The notes beneath the pieces are model-generated. The model saw nothing but the letters and a program-made list of their open reading frames with translations, did not search any database and had not been told where the DNA came from. Positions 11,938 to 23,870 of a stretch of DNA of 64,000 bases are shown piece by piece (position 1 is the first letter of the stretch; each line of letters starts with the position of its first letter). Position numbers and translations under genes: made by a program. Source of the DNA: Synchiropus splendidus (Eukaryota > Chordata > Actinopteri > Syngnathiformes > Callionymidae); the NCBI RefSeq assembly GCF_027744825.2, contig NC_071342.1, positions 23,342,001 to 23,406,000 on the forward strand, written 5' to 3'.

Positions 11938-13950
11938 GAGAGGACGAGAAGAAGAGCAGATCTTAACTCTGGGTGCCTGGGTGAGGTTGGGAGTGAAGAA
12001 CATGTTTTCTGATGACTCTAGAAGAGACTTGCTGCTCAAAATGAACCAACACGGTGACATCACTGCTGCTCTGGCTGTTCACAGCAGGAGGAAAACCCAG
12101 GTTCAGTGTCCCACCAGAGGTGACACACAAGAGGCGGCTACACTGAAGAGTAGACATCAGTGGTCTGACCTTCACTAGTTCAGACCCGAACAGATCTAAA
12201 TGTTTCACTGAAAGAGTGGCAGGAAGTGGCGGCAGAACCTGGAATCTGTCTGAACCCACCAGGTACCAGAGATGGTGCACATAAGTGACGAGTCCAAGAG
12301 GCTGTGGAAATATTTCTGACAGAAGTCCAGATGCTTCAGAAGCTTTCATCCAGAAAAAGCAGAAGATAAGTCAGTCCTGATCTCCACCTCCAGCCATCAC
12401 CAGAAGGTGTGAAGGTGTTTGAAGCAACCTAATCCTTGATAGCAGCTTCACTGTGAACCAACAACCATCCTACAGGTTTCTGCATGGACGTGATCGTTCC
12501 TCAGCCTCAGTTTAGATGTTGATGATCTGGATCCTGCAGGAGAACTGTGCACCACGGATAGAACCAAGCCTGCGACCTTCAGCTAACATAGGAGAATCCA
12601 GACGTTGTAGCAGGCCGCTCAACTAAGACTGTCTGAAGGCACCTGAGGGACCGTCAGCTGACCTGTTTCATATCACTCTGAGGATGGAACTGGTACAAAT
12701 GTCATCAGAGAGAGCAGGACCTATAGAACTGATAAATCAGAGATGCCAAAATGCTGAAACAGGAAGTCCCTCCGCTCTTCTTCTTACTACTATTCTTATC
12801 TTGGTTGAAACTCCAGACTCCAACAACCGAAACAGTTTTGAACAGCGTATCTCTGCCGAGCTCACCTCACCTCAAGTCAGATTCATGATGGGTGGAGAAG
12901 AGAGACATTGATGTAAAGACCAGTGGGAACTGAAGACAACAGCACTAGACCCTCTCACAAGAAGCTGCAAGTGGAAGGATGGCGTCAAGAGATGCACTTT
13001 ATATTCCACACCAAAAACATCGTGCTCATCGTGGTCAAACTGTCAGGAGCTCCAGGAGAAGTTCAAGGGCTGCCAGTGACCAAGACAGGGAGGACATGGT
13101 GCAGGGTTTATAAACAGGTCAGGTGACATGCTCCGTCCTCTTGTAGAGACTCAGACTAGAGCATCTGCCAGTGGCCTCTTATGAGTTTTTTCTCTCATCT
13201 CCATCACAGAGGAGAAGAAGAGCGAACCGAGATCAGGAGGTGACCGTGAGTACGTGTGCTAGTCCCACAGTCGCTGTAACCATCCAGGTTCACGCACGCA
13301 AACATGAGTGAAGGACCAGAAACTTCCAGCTTTGTTTCTGGACCTCTGGAACATGACGGACAGTTTTCATTTCATCACATGACCTGAATTCTTTCTCAAC
13401 TGTAGAGGTGGGTCTGGAGGTCCGGCTGTGTCTGCTTCCTTTAGCTCCTGTGTCTTATCTGTCCAACAGGTCCCCAGGCCTCACACACACAACACAAGTT
13501 TCACTCTTCAATCGCACGGTTTTAGTGACACGGTCACATGACGAACACACTTTCTTCCTGCACATTCTTTCTTCTACAGGACTCAAACAGTGTTTCCAGG
13601 ATTACAACAGGGATTTAGGGGGCAGCTCTGGAACAATAAGTGACTGTCAGCAAAAACTCACCGAGGTGATTTTCCCTGAGGACGGAAGCAAAAGCTCTTC
13701 AGCCATTAAGAAATCGGTGTGAAGTCCAAACGGGAATGAGGGCAGACTCCGTGTCTACGCCAGACTAGACTTCATGACGGAGGCAGCAGGCGTGGTCAGC
13801 AGGCAGCGGGCAGCAACAGGTTAAAGTGCTCAGAAGCAGCTCGGGCTTCCACACAAGCCCCATTCACAAGACCACGGTGTCATCACATGACAGAGCAGCG
13901 TGACAGCAGCACCGCCTGCCCGCCACAATTAGGTCTAAGTGAATTTCAGA
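11938..13950. other. Upstream region of the SLC2A gene, no confirmed exon
   Basis: The promoter and first exon of the minus-strand transporter should lie here or further right. I could not pick out an ATG exon with a convincing donor that joins the 11,928 exon in phase. No other gene was seen. Confidence 0.4.
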
Positions 13951-13959
13951 AAGAGCCGG

Positions 13960-14530
13960 AGGGCGGAGGGAACTAGGAGGGTTGAGTTAGGTGAGAGGAA
14001 CAGAGACCAGTGAAGGAAGGGATGGACAAGTGAAGAGGGAGAGGATAAAGGAGAAGAGGCAAGAGAGAGGAAAGGGAGAGGAGTGAAGGAGGAGAAACGA
14101 GTGAGGGGAGGGAGAACAGTTGAGTGAAGGAAGAGAAAGAAGAGTAAAGGAGGAGAGGCTAGAGAGGAAAGGGAGAAGAATGAAGGAGGAGAAATGAGTG
14201 ACGGTAGGGGGAACAGTCGAGTGAAGGAAGAGAAAGAAGAGTAAAGGAGGAGAGGCTAGAGAGGAAAGGGAGAGGAGTGAAGGAGGAGAAATGAGTGACG
14301 GTAGGGCGAACAGTCGAGTGAAGGAAGGGAAAGAAGAGTAAAGGAGGAGAGGCTAGAGAGAGGAAAGGGAAAGGAGTGAAGGAGGAGAAACGAGTGAGGG
14401 GAGGGAGAACAGTCGAGTGAAGGAAGAGAAAGAAGAGTAAAGGAGGAGAGGCTAGAGAGGAAAGGGAGAGGAGTGAAGGAGGAGAAATAAGTGACAGTTA
14501 GGGGAACAGTCGAGCGGAAGAGTCTAGTGT
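13960..14530. repeat. ~98-bp purine-rich minisatellite
   Basis: About five head-to-tail units of roughly 97-99 bp. The marker phrase 'gtgaaggaag' recurs at about 14,123, 14,221, 14,318 and 14,417. The plus strand is overwhelmingly A and G for over 500 bp, with units drifting by single substitutions. Such tracts can adopt triplex (H-DNA) forms; that consequence is inferred. Confidence 0.9.
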
Positions 14531-17299
14531 GGGGGAGAAAGGAGTGAAAGAAATGAGTGGAGGAGCGGCAGTGATGAACATAACTGCACCCCTCCTCGAG
14601 CTCGTCCAGAGATGACTGGACAGATATTGATCAGACAATACCAGCAGTTCTCCACCAGAGGTCGCACCTGCACCGTCTCTCCTCGCTTTCCCCTCCAGAG
14701 AAAATCACTTGAAACGGCTGTTAGCAGATTCGACTCAGTGAGGTAGAACAGAAGATTGATTCTGCATAAACAGCACCACAAGTCACAAACATAAGACTGT
14801 GTCAGGTCGGAGAGACACTGTCACCCCCTAGAAACTGCTTGGCACTTCACCTCAGCTTCACTCGTTCACCAGGGTTCGGCCCAAGAGCAAGAAGCAGATA
14901 CAGTTGAGTTAACTGAGGAACCTTCTCTCTTGATCATCATCTCTCAGACAGGAGAGCTGTCGATCGCCTTGTGAGTTACATCTCAGCCTGAGTCCACCTG
15001 TTGAGAGCACCTGGAGAGTGAAGGCCTCCAGACAACAAGGGATGCTCTCAGTGTGGAGAGCAGCTACTAAGAGAAGGCCCCAGTGAAAGAGGTCCCTCCA
15101 CAGCTGCCCCTCATCTCTGGCTGGTCCATAACAGTTACAAAAGTTTCGACCTCACCTTGTCCGGTGCTGGAACTGGACTGTCCGCCATTGATGCCTGAAG
15201 TCCGTTGACCACGAAGAGAGCGGAATGTTCTCAGTTTGTGTGGCCAACGAAGATGAGAGCTCTGTTACTTGGAAATGATCTATCAATGTGATCCTCCTCC
15301 CCTCTCTCCCCCCACCTCCCCACCAGGTCCACACACTCGACCCATTGTTGGATGATGCGCTCCCAACTTTAATCCGACCATACTGTGGTCACGGATGATG
15401 TGTGCGATGTCCTCCAGCGCTTTGACGCTTCTCCTTCATTCGCTTCTCTGCTTGGCAGCACATGAATGAGTGAACTTCATTGAGAAGATCACTGTCTCCC
15501 TTCTCACTGATTCAGTGTGACTCGCCAGTTGCTCTGACCGAACCTGCTGAAAAACAACCCGTAAATGTGAAAGTTGAAGTGTCAAAGCTTGGTAGTCACA
15601 AACTGAGTACACAAACAAACACATTGAAGCGAGAGGTTGCGTGCGCTGAACTCACTTTGGTCAGAGATCATGTGCAGTCCAGGAAATGATGCTGTGAAAT
15701 CAGTTAACTCAGGTGCACGTCCAGCAGCTCTTCCACCGAGAGGACGCCCTCTGCTGGACAAAGATGGTGGGACCTTTTTAACACTTGGACGTGTGGAGAG
15801 GAGAGGAAGAAAACAATAGATGTGATAAAAGAGGCGAAGCAAAAACGCACTCGTAATACTGAAAATGATGTTTTGTGGAATGAGATTCGCATTTGTTGAT
15901 CATCAATTGCACGCATTCGCCGCTTTCCACTATGGCGTAGTTGGAAAGGTCTTGAAATAAATCATCAAATGCAGGCAGCAAACGATTCACATACACGGTC
16001 ACAGCCGCCAGATGGCAGTGTTGTCATGGGCATTGACAGTACAACAGTGCGCAGTGGAAACTTCACGTGAGAAAAATGTTTACCTATCATTGCCATAACC
16101 CTTTCCCCAGCCACTCAACCTAACCATCCAAAACACATGGCTAACATGAACCAGGACTCGGAACCAAACTGAGACCCAGCTATAATGACCCAGTTATTTG
16201 GACATTTTCACCCTCAAAACTCTATGTGTACCGGACCCAAAATGTACGCACAAAGCAAAATGTCCTCACCAGATCAGTGTCTTGTCAAAGGTTGGTCCAC
16301 ACAAGAATATTAATGCATGTGCACACACAGACAGACATTGGCGCTCCTGGTCTCGCATGAGTATGCTCCTACTCGTTTCCTCAAGTTCCAGTGTTCCTCT
16401 GCAGAGCTGGAATCTTCAGCCAACAGGCTTTAAGCCTGCTCATAAAACACCGAGACGGAGTAGATATTTTGGACCGGAGCGAGGACAGACACACACAGGC
16501 TGACTAGTGTGTTGGGAGGCTCTTTTCTCTGCTGACATGCAGGACCTCTGTATACTCTGACCACACCAAGAGTTGATCTATGATCTCCTTGCTCATGAGC
16601 AAGACTATGTTTTAATCGTGCTGCTGCAGAGCTGGAGTGACTTATCCCGCAGCTGTTCCAGGGATACATGTCGGATAAAGCTTTCCCTGCTGCAGAATCT
16701 CCAGCTCGTCTCACCGTGGCGGGTTAACGTGAGAGAATGAGCGCTAGCAAAAAGAGGTCAAACCCTGGGATCGGATGTTAGGCCAGCTCTCCAGACTGTG
16801 CAACTCTGTCAGACTAGCTGGAGCTGTAGAGAAGAAGTTCACTTGACAGATGTGTTAGTCCCTCAGGACGGACGTGTCACTGAGCGTAGAGGAAGAGCAA
16901 TGGCAGCTGACAGGTAGCAGTTTCACTGTCCTATTGAACTGTGTAGACAGTGATGGTGCTGATTGATGAACTAGTTTCACTTCAGAGCTCCAGAATCAGC
17001 CAGTCATGGTTCAACGCCGTCACCATCATGGAGCTGTCACCATCCTCAACACGCTTCCTTCAGCAGGTTTCTGAATAAAATGAAATATCCCACAGACTGT
17101 GTTGTCTGTGTATTTAAGGATGATAGATGTGGAGTATCTGAAGTACAGAGTCGCACTTTTGATCACCGTCGTGAGCCTCGACTCACCTAGCAACCATGCT
17201 AACGTGGAGCTAATGTCGTCTCCTTAAACCAACAAATCACGTCTTCTCGTGAGAACTAAGGAGCAAAACCACCAGAGGGAAGGAAGGTGAAGACAAAGT
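14531..17299. other. Intergenic DNA, no gene recognised
   Basis: There are scattered short open frames without motifs. One degenerate family A copy lies at 16,083-16,320. No tRNA or other RNA gene was seen. Confidence 0.45.
16083..16320 (+). repeat. Family A CA-bounded repeat, copy 4
   Basis: Plus-orientation copy with 'attgccataaccctttcc', 'ccaaaacacatggctaac' and 'gacccagttatttggac'. It ends near 'ggtccacacaagaatat' before a CA-rich stretch. The left end is worn. Confidence 0.7.
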
Positions 17300-18066
17300 C
17301 CGGCTACTGGCTACATGCTAGCTTAGTCCAGCTACTGGCTATATGCTATCTTAGTCCAGCTATTAGCTACATGCTAGCTGAGTCCAGCAACTAGCTACAT
17401 ACTATCTTAGTACAGCTACTAGATACATGCTAGCTTAGTCCAGCTACTAGCTACATGCTACCTTAGTTCAGCTACTAGCTACATGCTAGCTTAGTCCGGC
17501 TTCTGGCTATATGCTATCTTAGTCCAGCTATTAGCTACATGCTAGCTGAGTCCAACTACTAGCTACATGCTAGCTTAGTACAGCTACTAGATACATGCTA
17601 GCTTAGTCCAGCTACTAGCTACATGCTAGCTTAGTCCAGCTACTAGATACATGCCAGCTTAGTCCAGCTACTAGTTACACTTTAGCTGAGTCCAGCTACT
17701 AGCCACACTTTGGCTGAGTCCAGCTACTAGATACATGCTAGCTTAGTCCAGCTACTAGCTACATGCTAGCTCAGTCCAGCTACTAGATACATGCCAGCTT
17801 AGTCCAGCTACTAGTTACACTTTAGCTGAGTCCAGCTACTAGCCACACTTTGGCTGAGTCCAGCTACTAGATACATGCTAGCTTAGTCCAGCTACTAGCT
17901 ACACTTTGGCTGAGTCCAGCTACTAGCTTCATGCTAGCTTAGTCCAGCTACTAGCTACACTTTGGCTGAGTCCAGCTATTAGATACATGCTAGCTTAGTC
18001 CAGCTACTAGCTACATGCTAGTTTCATCCAGCTGTGAACTACATGCTAGTTAAGTCCTGCTATTAA
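17300..18066. repeat. 28-bp minisatellite with a 140-bp higher-order duplication
   Basis: About 27 units of a 28-bp motif of the form 'gctacatgctagcttagtcc' plus 'agctacta'. Marker phrases at 17,311 and 17,339 are 28 bp apart. A variant block of five units (marker 'agatacatgccagc') occurs at about 17,645 and again at 17,785, exactly 140 bp apart, so a five-unit block has itself been duplicated. The unit contains the palindrome GCTAGC. Confidence 0.92.
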
Positions 18067-19075
18067 CCACATTATCCAGGTTGTGGAGTCCTACTAAGAG
18101 AGATTCCAGTTCTCTCCAGTAGTCGGATTAAGCAGTTTTCATGCATTTTGTCATGTCGTCTGACTAATGCAATAATTAGTTTTTTTCATACTCACCACTG
18201 ATGATGCTAAGACTGGACAGGACAGACATGCTGTTTGAAACAGGACTGACCAGACTCCTCCCAAGGTTCTGGCTGTGGAGTGAACAGGAGTATAATAAGA
18301 ATATGGCTCTTCATTTCTGCCAGCTTGCCACCAAGACGAGAGAGCCGTCCCTCTGTGCTGCCGTTCATGATGCAATCCTAACCCTCCTGGTCAGGTACTC
18401 TTGGATCTCTGTGGAGTGCCGAGTCTCATTTGTTACATTATGTTGTTTAGCTTTCATCCAGAGCGACTTTAAAACTCCAAGTCCCGTCACCACTGAGTGT
18501 GAGTATGCAGACATCCGCGGGAGATGTCCCTCAAACTTGGGTGCCAACCCTATACATCCGTAATAACTTAAACAATAGATAGTTTATTAGTTTTAGTTTA
18601 AGACAGTTATTTTCAGGGATACACAACTTACACATGTGGGACAGGGGGTGCAGGTGAGAACCCCAAAGACCAGAACGTGTCAAAATACCTCAGACACTCC
18701 AGAAGGTGGATGGATAGAAACAAATATCTTTAACTGTCTGTTAAATTATAAAACACAAAGTGTTATTGTATTTGATTTCCCCCCCTCTTTTTATCAGGTT
18801 TGACTGGACTCTAATTGTGCAACAGTCGGTGGAGAACACAACCTGCAGGTCCGGACTCCTCCCTCTTGTCTGGAGAAAGAGAGCGAGTGAGCAGGTCTCC
18901 AACTCACAGTGACTTCTTGTCAGCGCTTTAGTCGGATGGGTGAAAGCAGCGGGCCCGGTGGGGGGTCAGTGTCTGGGGACGAGGCTCACCTGACGTGACA
19001 CACCTGCAGATTCTGTCACATCCAACTTGTGCTCTGGAGTGTCTTGGATAGGTCCACCTCTCCTGTGGGACGACC
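18067..19075. other. lbx1 upstream region and 5' UTR
   Basis: Unique sequence leading to the lbx1 start codon. A 120-codon open frame at 18,201-18,563 shows no family features and is judged spurious. The promoter and 5' UTR of lbx1 are presumably in the last few hundred bases; I see no clear TATA box. Confidence 0.4.
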
Positions 19076-20115
19076 ATGACCTTACCGGGCTGGACAAAGC
19101 GTCCGGGTCGACACAACCCGCTGGACCTGCTGCCGCCGCCTGCGACCTCCAACAAGCCTCTCACTCCCTTCAGCATCGAGGACATCCTCAGCAAACCCTC
19201 GGCGATGATGACGCGCGGCTGCAAACACGTGTGCGCCGGAGCCAAGGCGCCGTCCGCGGGACGCTGCCGCCCAGAAGGGCCGCTGCTCAGTGACTCGTCT
19301 CCGTTATCCGCTCTGGAGGAGCTGGCCAGTAAAACCTTCCGCGGCCTGGAGGTCAGTGTCCTGCAGACTGCCGAGGGTGAGCGCTCCTCAGTGTCCGCGT
19401 TGCTGCGTGTGTGGCCGCCTGAGTTTGTGGTGCTTGTTAGACCCACCGATGCTCCTCATGAGCCAGAGTCTGCAGTTACTCCGCTGAGAAATGCTTCACC
19501 GCAAAGTTGTTTGCGAAGTTGTGCCTCACACTTGAATATAATAATCTGTAATAATCAAAACGGAGTTAAACTCTGTTGTCAAATACAACACGTATATATC
19601 ATGAATAGCGCAGCTCACTTTGGCTGTGTTTTGTGGTCCTCGATTTGTCTCTGGCAGGCGCGGAGGGCGTGTCGCTGCTCGGCCACAAGGTCGCGCCGAG
19701 GAAGCGCCGCAAGTCCCGCACGGCCTTCACCAACCACCAAGTCTTCGAGCTGGAGAAGCGCTTCCTCTACCAGAAGTACCTGAGCCCGGCGGACCGGGAC
19801 CAGATCGCCCTGCAGCTGGGCTTGACCCACGCGCAAGTCATCACCTGGTTCCAGAACCGCAGGGCTAAACTGAAGCGGGACTTGGAGGAGATGAAGGCGG
19901 ACGTGGAGTCGGCGAAGGCCGCCGGTGCTGTGGCCCTGGAGAAGCTCGCGCGGCTGGCGGAGCTTGAACGGTGCGCGGATGGAGGCCTGGGACTAGATCA
20001 GCCGGAACCGGAGCGGGAACACACACCGACTGGACCGAAGGGTGCTTCATCTCTGCGCGTCGAGCCGGAGAGCAGCAGCATGGGTTCTGAGGAGGAGATC
20101 CAGGTTGACGACTGA
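19076..20115 (+). CDS. lbx1: Ladybird homeobox transcription factor LBX1
   Basis: A homeodomain repressor that, in vertebrates, specifies migrating limb muscle precursors and dorsal spinal cord interneurons. Two exons, 19076-19376 and 19658-20115 (donor G|gtgagc, acceptor ggcag|G, phase 1), give 252 residues. Residues 32-38 FSIEDIL form the eh1-like Groucho-binding motif, preceded by NKPLTP. ALEELASKTF then GLEVSVLQ precede the splice site, as in all LBX proteins. The homeodomain lies at about 115-174 with ELEKRFLYQKYLSPADRDQI and VITWFQNRRAKLKRDLEEMK, and the tail ends EEEIQVDD. The ADVESAK phrase after the homeodomain and the tlx1 neighbour favour lbx1 over lbx2. Teleosts have lbx1a and lbx1b, and I cannot decide which this is. 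The segment between the eh1 motif and ALEELASKTF is unlike the LBX1 sequences I remember. Confidence 0.93.
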
Positions 20116-20282
20116 TGTGGTCTGGATCCTCCCAGGCTCCTTTTGGTCCCAAGTGACGACGGCACGTGTTAAACATGAGACTGTATACAACACAAATGCC
20201 TCCACGAATACACACACACACAACACAGAAAGGGTCGTAAAAATCATATTAGGCTGCGTTATGTTGAGGTGGTAGCACACAT

Positions 20283-20465
20283 CCACAAACACACGTTCGT
20301 TTCGCTTTTGTTTGTGAGGACCTTTCATGGCCAACATGGACACCTTTCCCCAGCCTCTCATCCTGAATCTAACCACCCAAAACACATGGCTCACCTTAAC
20401 CAGGACTCTGAACCCTCTTAGCAAAATGTCCCCACAAGAATGGAAAATATGCCCAAACACACACA
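20283..20465 (+). repeat. Family A CA-bounded repeat, copy 5 (internally deleted)
   Basis: Contains 'tttgtgaggacc', 'cctttccccagcctctcat', 'ccaaaacacatggctcacc' and 'gtccccacaagaatgg', then a CA tract. The central part found in longer copies is missing. Confidence 0.7.
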
Positions 20466-22150
20466 CGCACAGTCAAATGCATGCATGACTAAGATGAAAA
20501 CTGCAAACAAAGTTCTGTACTGTTCTTGTTCTGCTGACCATGGTTATGATGCTCAAACGTACAGGTGATCTGAAGATGAAGAAGTGACTTTATTAAACAT
20601 CTGTCATTCATACGGCAGTAGAATGCGAGTAAGATGCGACTCCTGTGTCTGACACCCTGCTGAATATGGTCATTATTAAAGTCCAGCGCGTGTGTTTAAG
20701 GCTTCAGATTTGATCTCATGTTCTCAGTGTTGTAACGCATGAACGCGTCAGCAGTCGTGATCAGTGCACCTGTCTTGAGAGTGAGTCGGTGTGTTGTGCG
20801 TGTGTGCGCGTGCGCTGTGCCGCGGGCCTGATAGAGCTGACTGTATCAGACTCTGGCCTCTTGAGCGCTTTAATTTAATGCGCTATCGAACATAGCTGAT
20901 TCTTGACAGCGCTGATAGATGTCTTCATTTATCAGCGCGACCTCTGATAAACTGGGATCCGAACATCACCCACCTCCATATGGTTGTGATGGTCTTTGCT
21001 CGCGTCCCTCCAGCGCGGAGTTAAAAACCACCCGTGTGTTGGTGTGAACGTCACACGAACGCTGGAGAGGCTGTGGCCACATGATGGCGCTGTCTCACTT
21101 TGCATGACTCTCGCGGCGCGTGTCGTCCGGAGACGATGGTGCAGACGTGAAAACTTTGTTAGGGAGGCACATGACCCAGACGACTACCGAGGTCTGTTGG
21201 AGGTGGAGCCCCATTTACGCCTGCTGTTTACAGCGTTGTCATGGAGACGAGGCAACGAGGTGAGTGAGACTGGGAGATGGTGAAAACGAAGAACAGAGGA
21301 GAGTTGCAGACCGCGTCCTCCTTTGTCTACCTATGCACGTGTGTGAGCGCGCGTGCACGTGAGCGCGTGCAGCGAGAGCTGCGCTCTGTCTCAATCTGTC
21401 ATCCGCCCTGACGCTGAGATCCGTCTTGCAGTGGGCAGGAGAGAGTAATTAAACCCGTGCGTGTGTGTGAGGACAGTTATTGGCAGCAGATGTAATATCG
21501 GGGTTACAGACGTCAGAGTCTTTCCATCAGCTCTAAACTCCATCACCCAGCAGGCCAAGTGGCGGATTTACGTGTGTTGACCTGCTCCGGTTGCCTCCCA
21601 GATCCGTCGCATTCGCTTGCGATCTGACCATCTAGAAAAGAACAGTGTTTTTTTCTTTACTTTACTCACTTACTTGCACTTTCTTTGCACGTATAATAAT
21701 AGTTTTGCACTCATTACTATTTTATTTTATTGTTAGATCCGGAAGCCAAGCAATGACATTTCTTTGCCAAGGTCTCACTGTTGTGTTTCATTGTGCAATG
21801 ACAAGTAAAGGAAGTCTAAGTCTTTGTATTTTGTATTTATTTTTATTTATTTAATTTATTTATTTTTTCCTAATGTTCCTTCAATGCAGGCAGTGACCAC
21901 GCGTCCTTGTTGCAGCTTTGTGAGACTGAATATTTTGACTCCACAGATTCAGGGGACGCTTCACATCAGTGGATGCTGAGAGGGTCAGAGGACAGTCAGG
22001 TTCAGGTCCACATCAGGTGGCTGGGGTTCATGATGACGCCTTTCAAACTTGGCTTCACTGATCCGGACAACAGTCGCGGAGCTGAACAAACAGCTTGTCC
22101 ATGTGAACATGTGATGATTTGTTGGCTGGGAGCGACTCACTCTGTAGCTG

Positions 22151-22152
<2 letters not shown>

Positions 22153-22186
<34 letters not shown>
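22153..22186. repeat. (GT)n microsatellite
   Basis: Pure GT run of about 33 bp. Confidence 0.95.
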
Positions 22187-22188
<2 letters not shown>

Positions 22189-22439
22189 TGCTCTGAGTGG
22201 GTAATCCATCTCCATCACTTAAATGATTATCCCCATTAATCTGCTGTAAACTAATAAAGTAAACACGACCCCCCCAGCTTCACTGCGAGCAGAAGATCAT
22301 TAAGTCTTTAGTACATTAATACGTCTTCACCTGGTGCGGCTGGACTCCAGAGGCCCCCGTGTGTGCGTGTGTGACCGTGTGTGTGTGTGAGCAGGTGAGT
22401 GAGAGAGAGAGAGGGAGAGGTGGGAGATGGGCGTGTTGC

Positions 22440-22700
22440 TTGACATAAGTGAGAACGAGTGTCAGGGCGCTGAGGCGATGAGCTGGCTGGATTTAATTTG
22501 GCTGTGCGGGACTCAGATGGCTCGGTGGTTGGTGCAGTAATTTGCCTGATCAGGTTAGAGAATCGTTGCCGTGGGTCATCAATCATCCTGGTTGTCACGG
22601 TGACTGGGGCCCGAGCGGCGTGAAGCCACTTGTAATTGGTGCTGGATTGATGCGAGCGTTCTTCCTCCGCGTGTCCAACTAAAGTTTGGCCAATTAAATG
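22440..22700. promoter_or_regulatory. Candidate lbx1/tlx1 regulatory element
   Basis: Microsatellite-free stretch with several TAAT/ATTA cores and TGATTGAT-like words (for example 'gggtcatcaatcatcc' at about 22,574 and 'ccaattaaatg' near 22,690) that resemble homeodomain and PBX/MEIS sites. This is composition only: conservation was not tested. Confidence 0.25.
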
Positions 22701-22721
22701 TTAAAATTACAAACCCTCCTG

Positions 22722-22740
22722 ACACACACACACACACACA

Positions 22741-22815
<75 letters not shown>
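22722..22815. repeat. (CA)n microsatellite
   Basis: CA run of about 94 bp with a single CT interruption at about 22,741. One of the longest dinucleotide tracts in the window. Confidence 0.97.
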
Positions 22816-22817
<2 letters not shown>

Positions 22818-22984
22818 TGTGCTGCAGGCTGCTGGGGCCAGTGTGAGTGCTGGAGTTTGGGGTGAGTCTGACTGAGCTCTGCTCTGTTTTAAACCCGACA
22901 CTGCTTATGTTGGTGAGTGATGCCGCGCTGCTCCCACTTAGATCTGACTCAAGAGCATCATAACTCCACCCAGGCACACACACA

Positions 22985-23832
22985 TCTTTGTTTCACTGTT
23001 TTTGTGAGGACCTCTCATTGCCATAACCCAGAGGTGGGCGGTTAAATTTCAAAGGGCCACATTTGAAACAGTAATAGTTGTGAGGGGCCATGATGAAAAG
23101 AAAGTCAGCGATGACCACAAAGCATGATGGAAAAATATCCCAAATATATACAAAATGAACCTGAGAAGATGAAATGTCATTAAGGATATTAAATGTAAAA
23201 ATGCCATGAAACCTATTGAAATATTTCATTTTATATGTACTTAATTTGAATATAAATCAACATAACTATGGACCAGATGTTCAAGATAAAAAGGCAATTT
23301 ATTTCAAAATATACTTTTCAGTATTACTTCAATATATTTTGAGGAAAAAGAAAACACAAAAATGACCAATGAAAAGAAGAACATTTGAGTCTTAAAACAA
23401 GAACATGCTATATTTACTGACTAAAAAAGAAAGAACAAAAAAGGTGGGAAAATGACGACTTATCAGTTACAGTTCTAATCTGACATCAAACGCTACGAAA
23501 ATGCTGGCATCGGGCCATTTATGGCCCCCAGGCCACACTTTGCCCATTTGTGCCATGACCCTATCCTCAGCCTCTCACCCTAAACCTAACCATCCAAAAC
23601 ATATGGCTAACCTTAACCAGGACTAAACTTAAACCCAGTAATAATAAACTACTTTTACTCAAGTTTTAACCCTCTAAACCTTCAGAAAATATAAATATAT
23701 AGAGGTTCAAGATGGTGCAGACGAAGGGAGGCCTGGCATTATTGTGCGTGTTGTTTTTTTTTTTTTTAAACGTCCTCACATGAAGGTGGATTGTCAAGAC
23801 TTGGTACTCACATGTATGGCAAAACACGCCCT

Positions 23833-23870
<38 letters not shown>
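22985..23870 (+). repeat. Family A CA-bounded repeat, copy 6, split by a hAT-like insertion
   Basis: The left part 22,985-23,028 ends 'attgccataacc'. The right part resumes at 23,553 with 'ccatgaccctatcc' and continues through 'ccaaaacatatggctaacc' to a CA tract at about 23,837-23,867. The intervening 524 bp is a hAT-like element, so the host repeat is the older of the two. Confidence 0.8.
23029..23552. mobile_element. hAT-like non-autonomous element inside a family A repeat
   Basis: Starts CAGAGGTGGGCGG and ends near CACTTTGCCCATTTGTG. The flanks ccataacc (23,021-23,028) and ccatgacc (23,553-23,560) match at 7 of 8, an 8-bp target duplication. It has the same orientation as the 8,279 copy and no transposase. 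Confidence 0.85.

Larger units (their letters stand above)
20116..22984. other. lbx1 3' region and intergenic DNA
   Basis: It begins with the lbx1 3' UTR (a possible ATTAAA at about 20,593). It holds one family A copy and two dinucleotide tracts. AT-rich, homeodomain-site-like sequence at about 20,860-20,960 and 22,440-22,700 could be regulatory. No coding exon was seen. Confidence 0.4.

Noticed and set aside
17300..18066. Regularly spaced 28-bp repeats resembling a CRISPR array
   Set aside because: The units are contiguous with no unique spacers and the genome is a vertebrate; it is a minisatellite.
18201..18563. 120-codon open frame upstream of lbx1
   Set aside because: No motif, no splice context, and an overlapping frame on the other strand; judged chance.
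22579..22983. Frames with long Cys-Val runs
   Set aside because: These are translations of the CA/GT microsatellite at 22,722-22,815.
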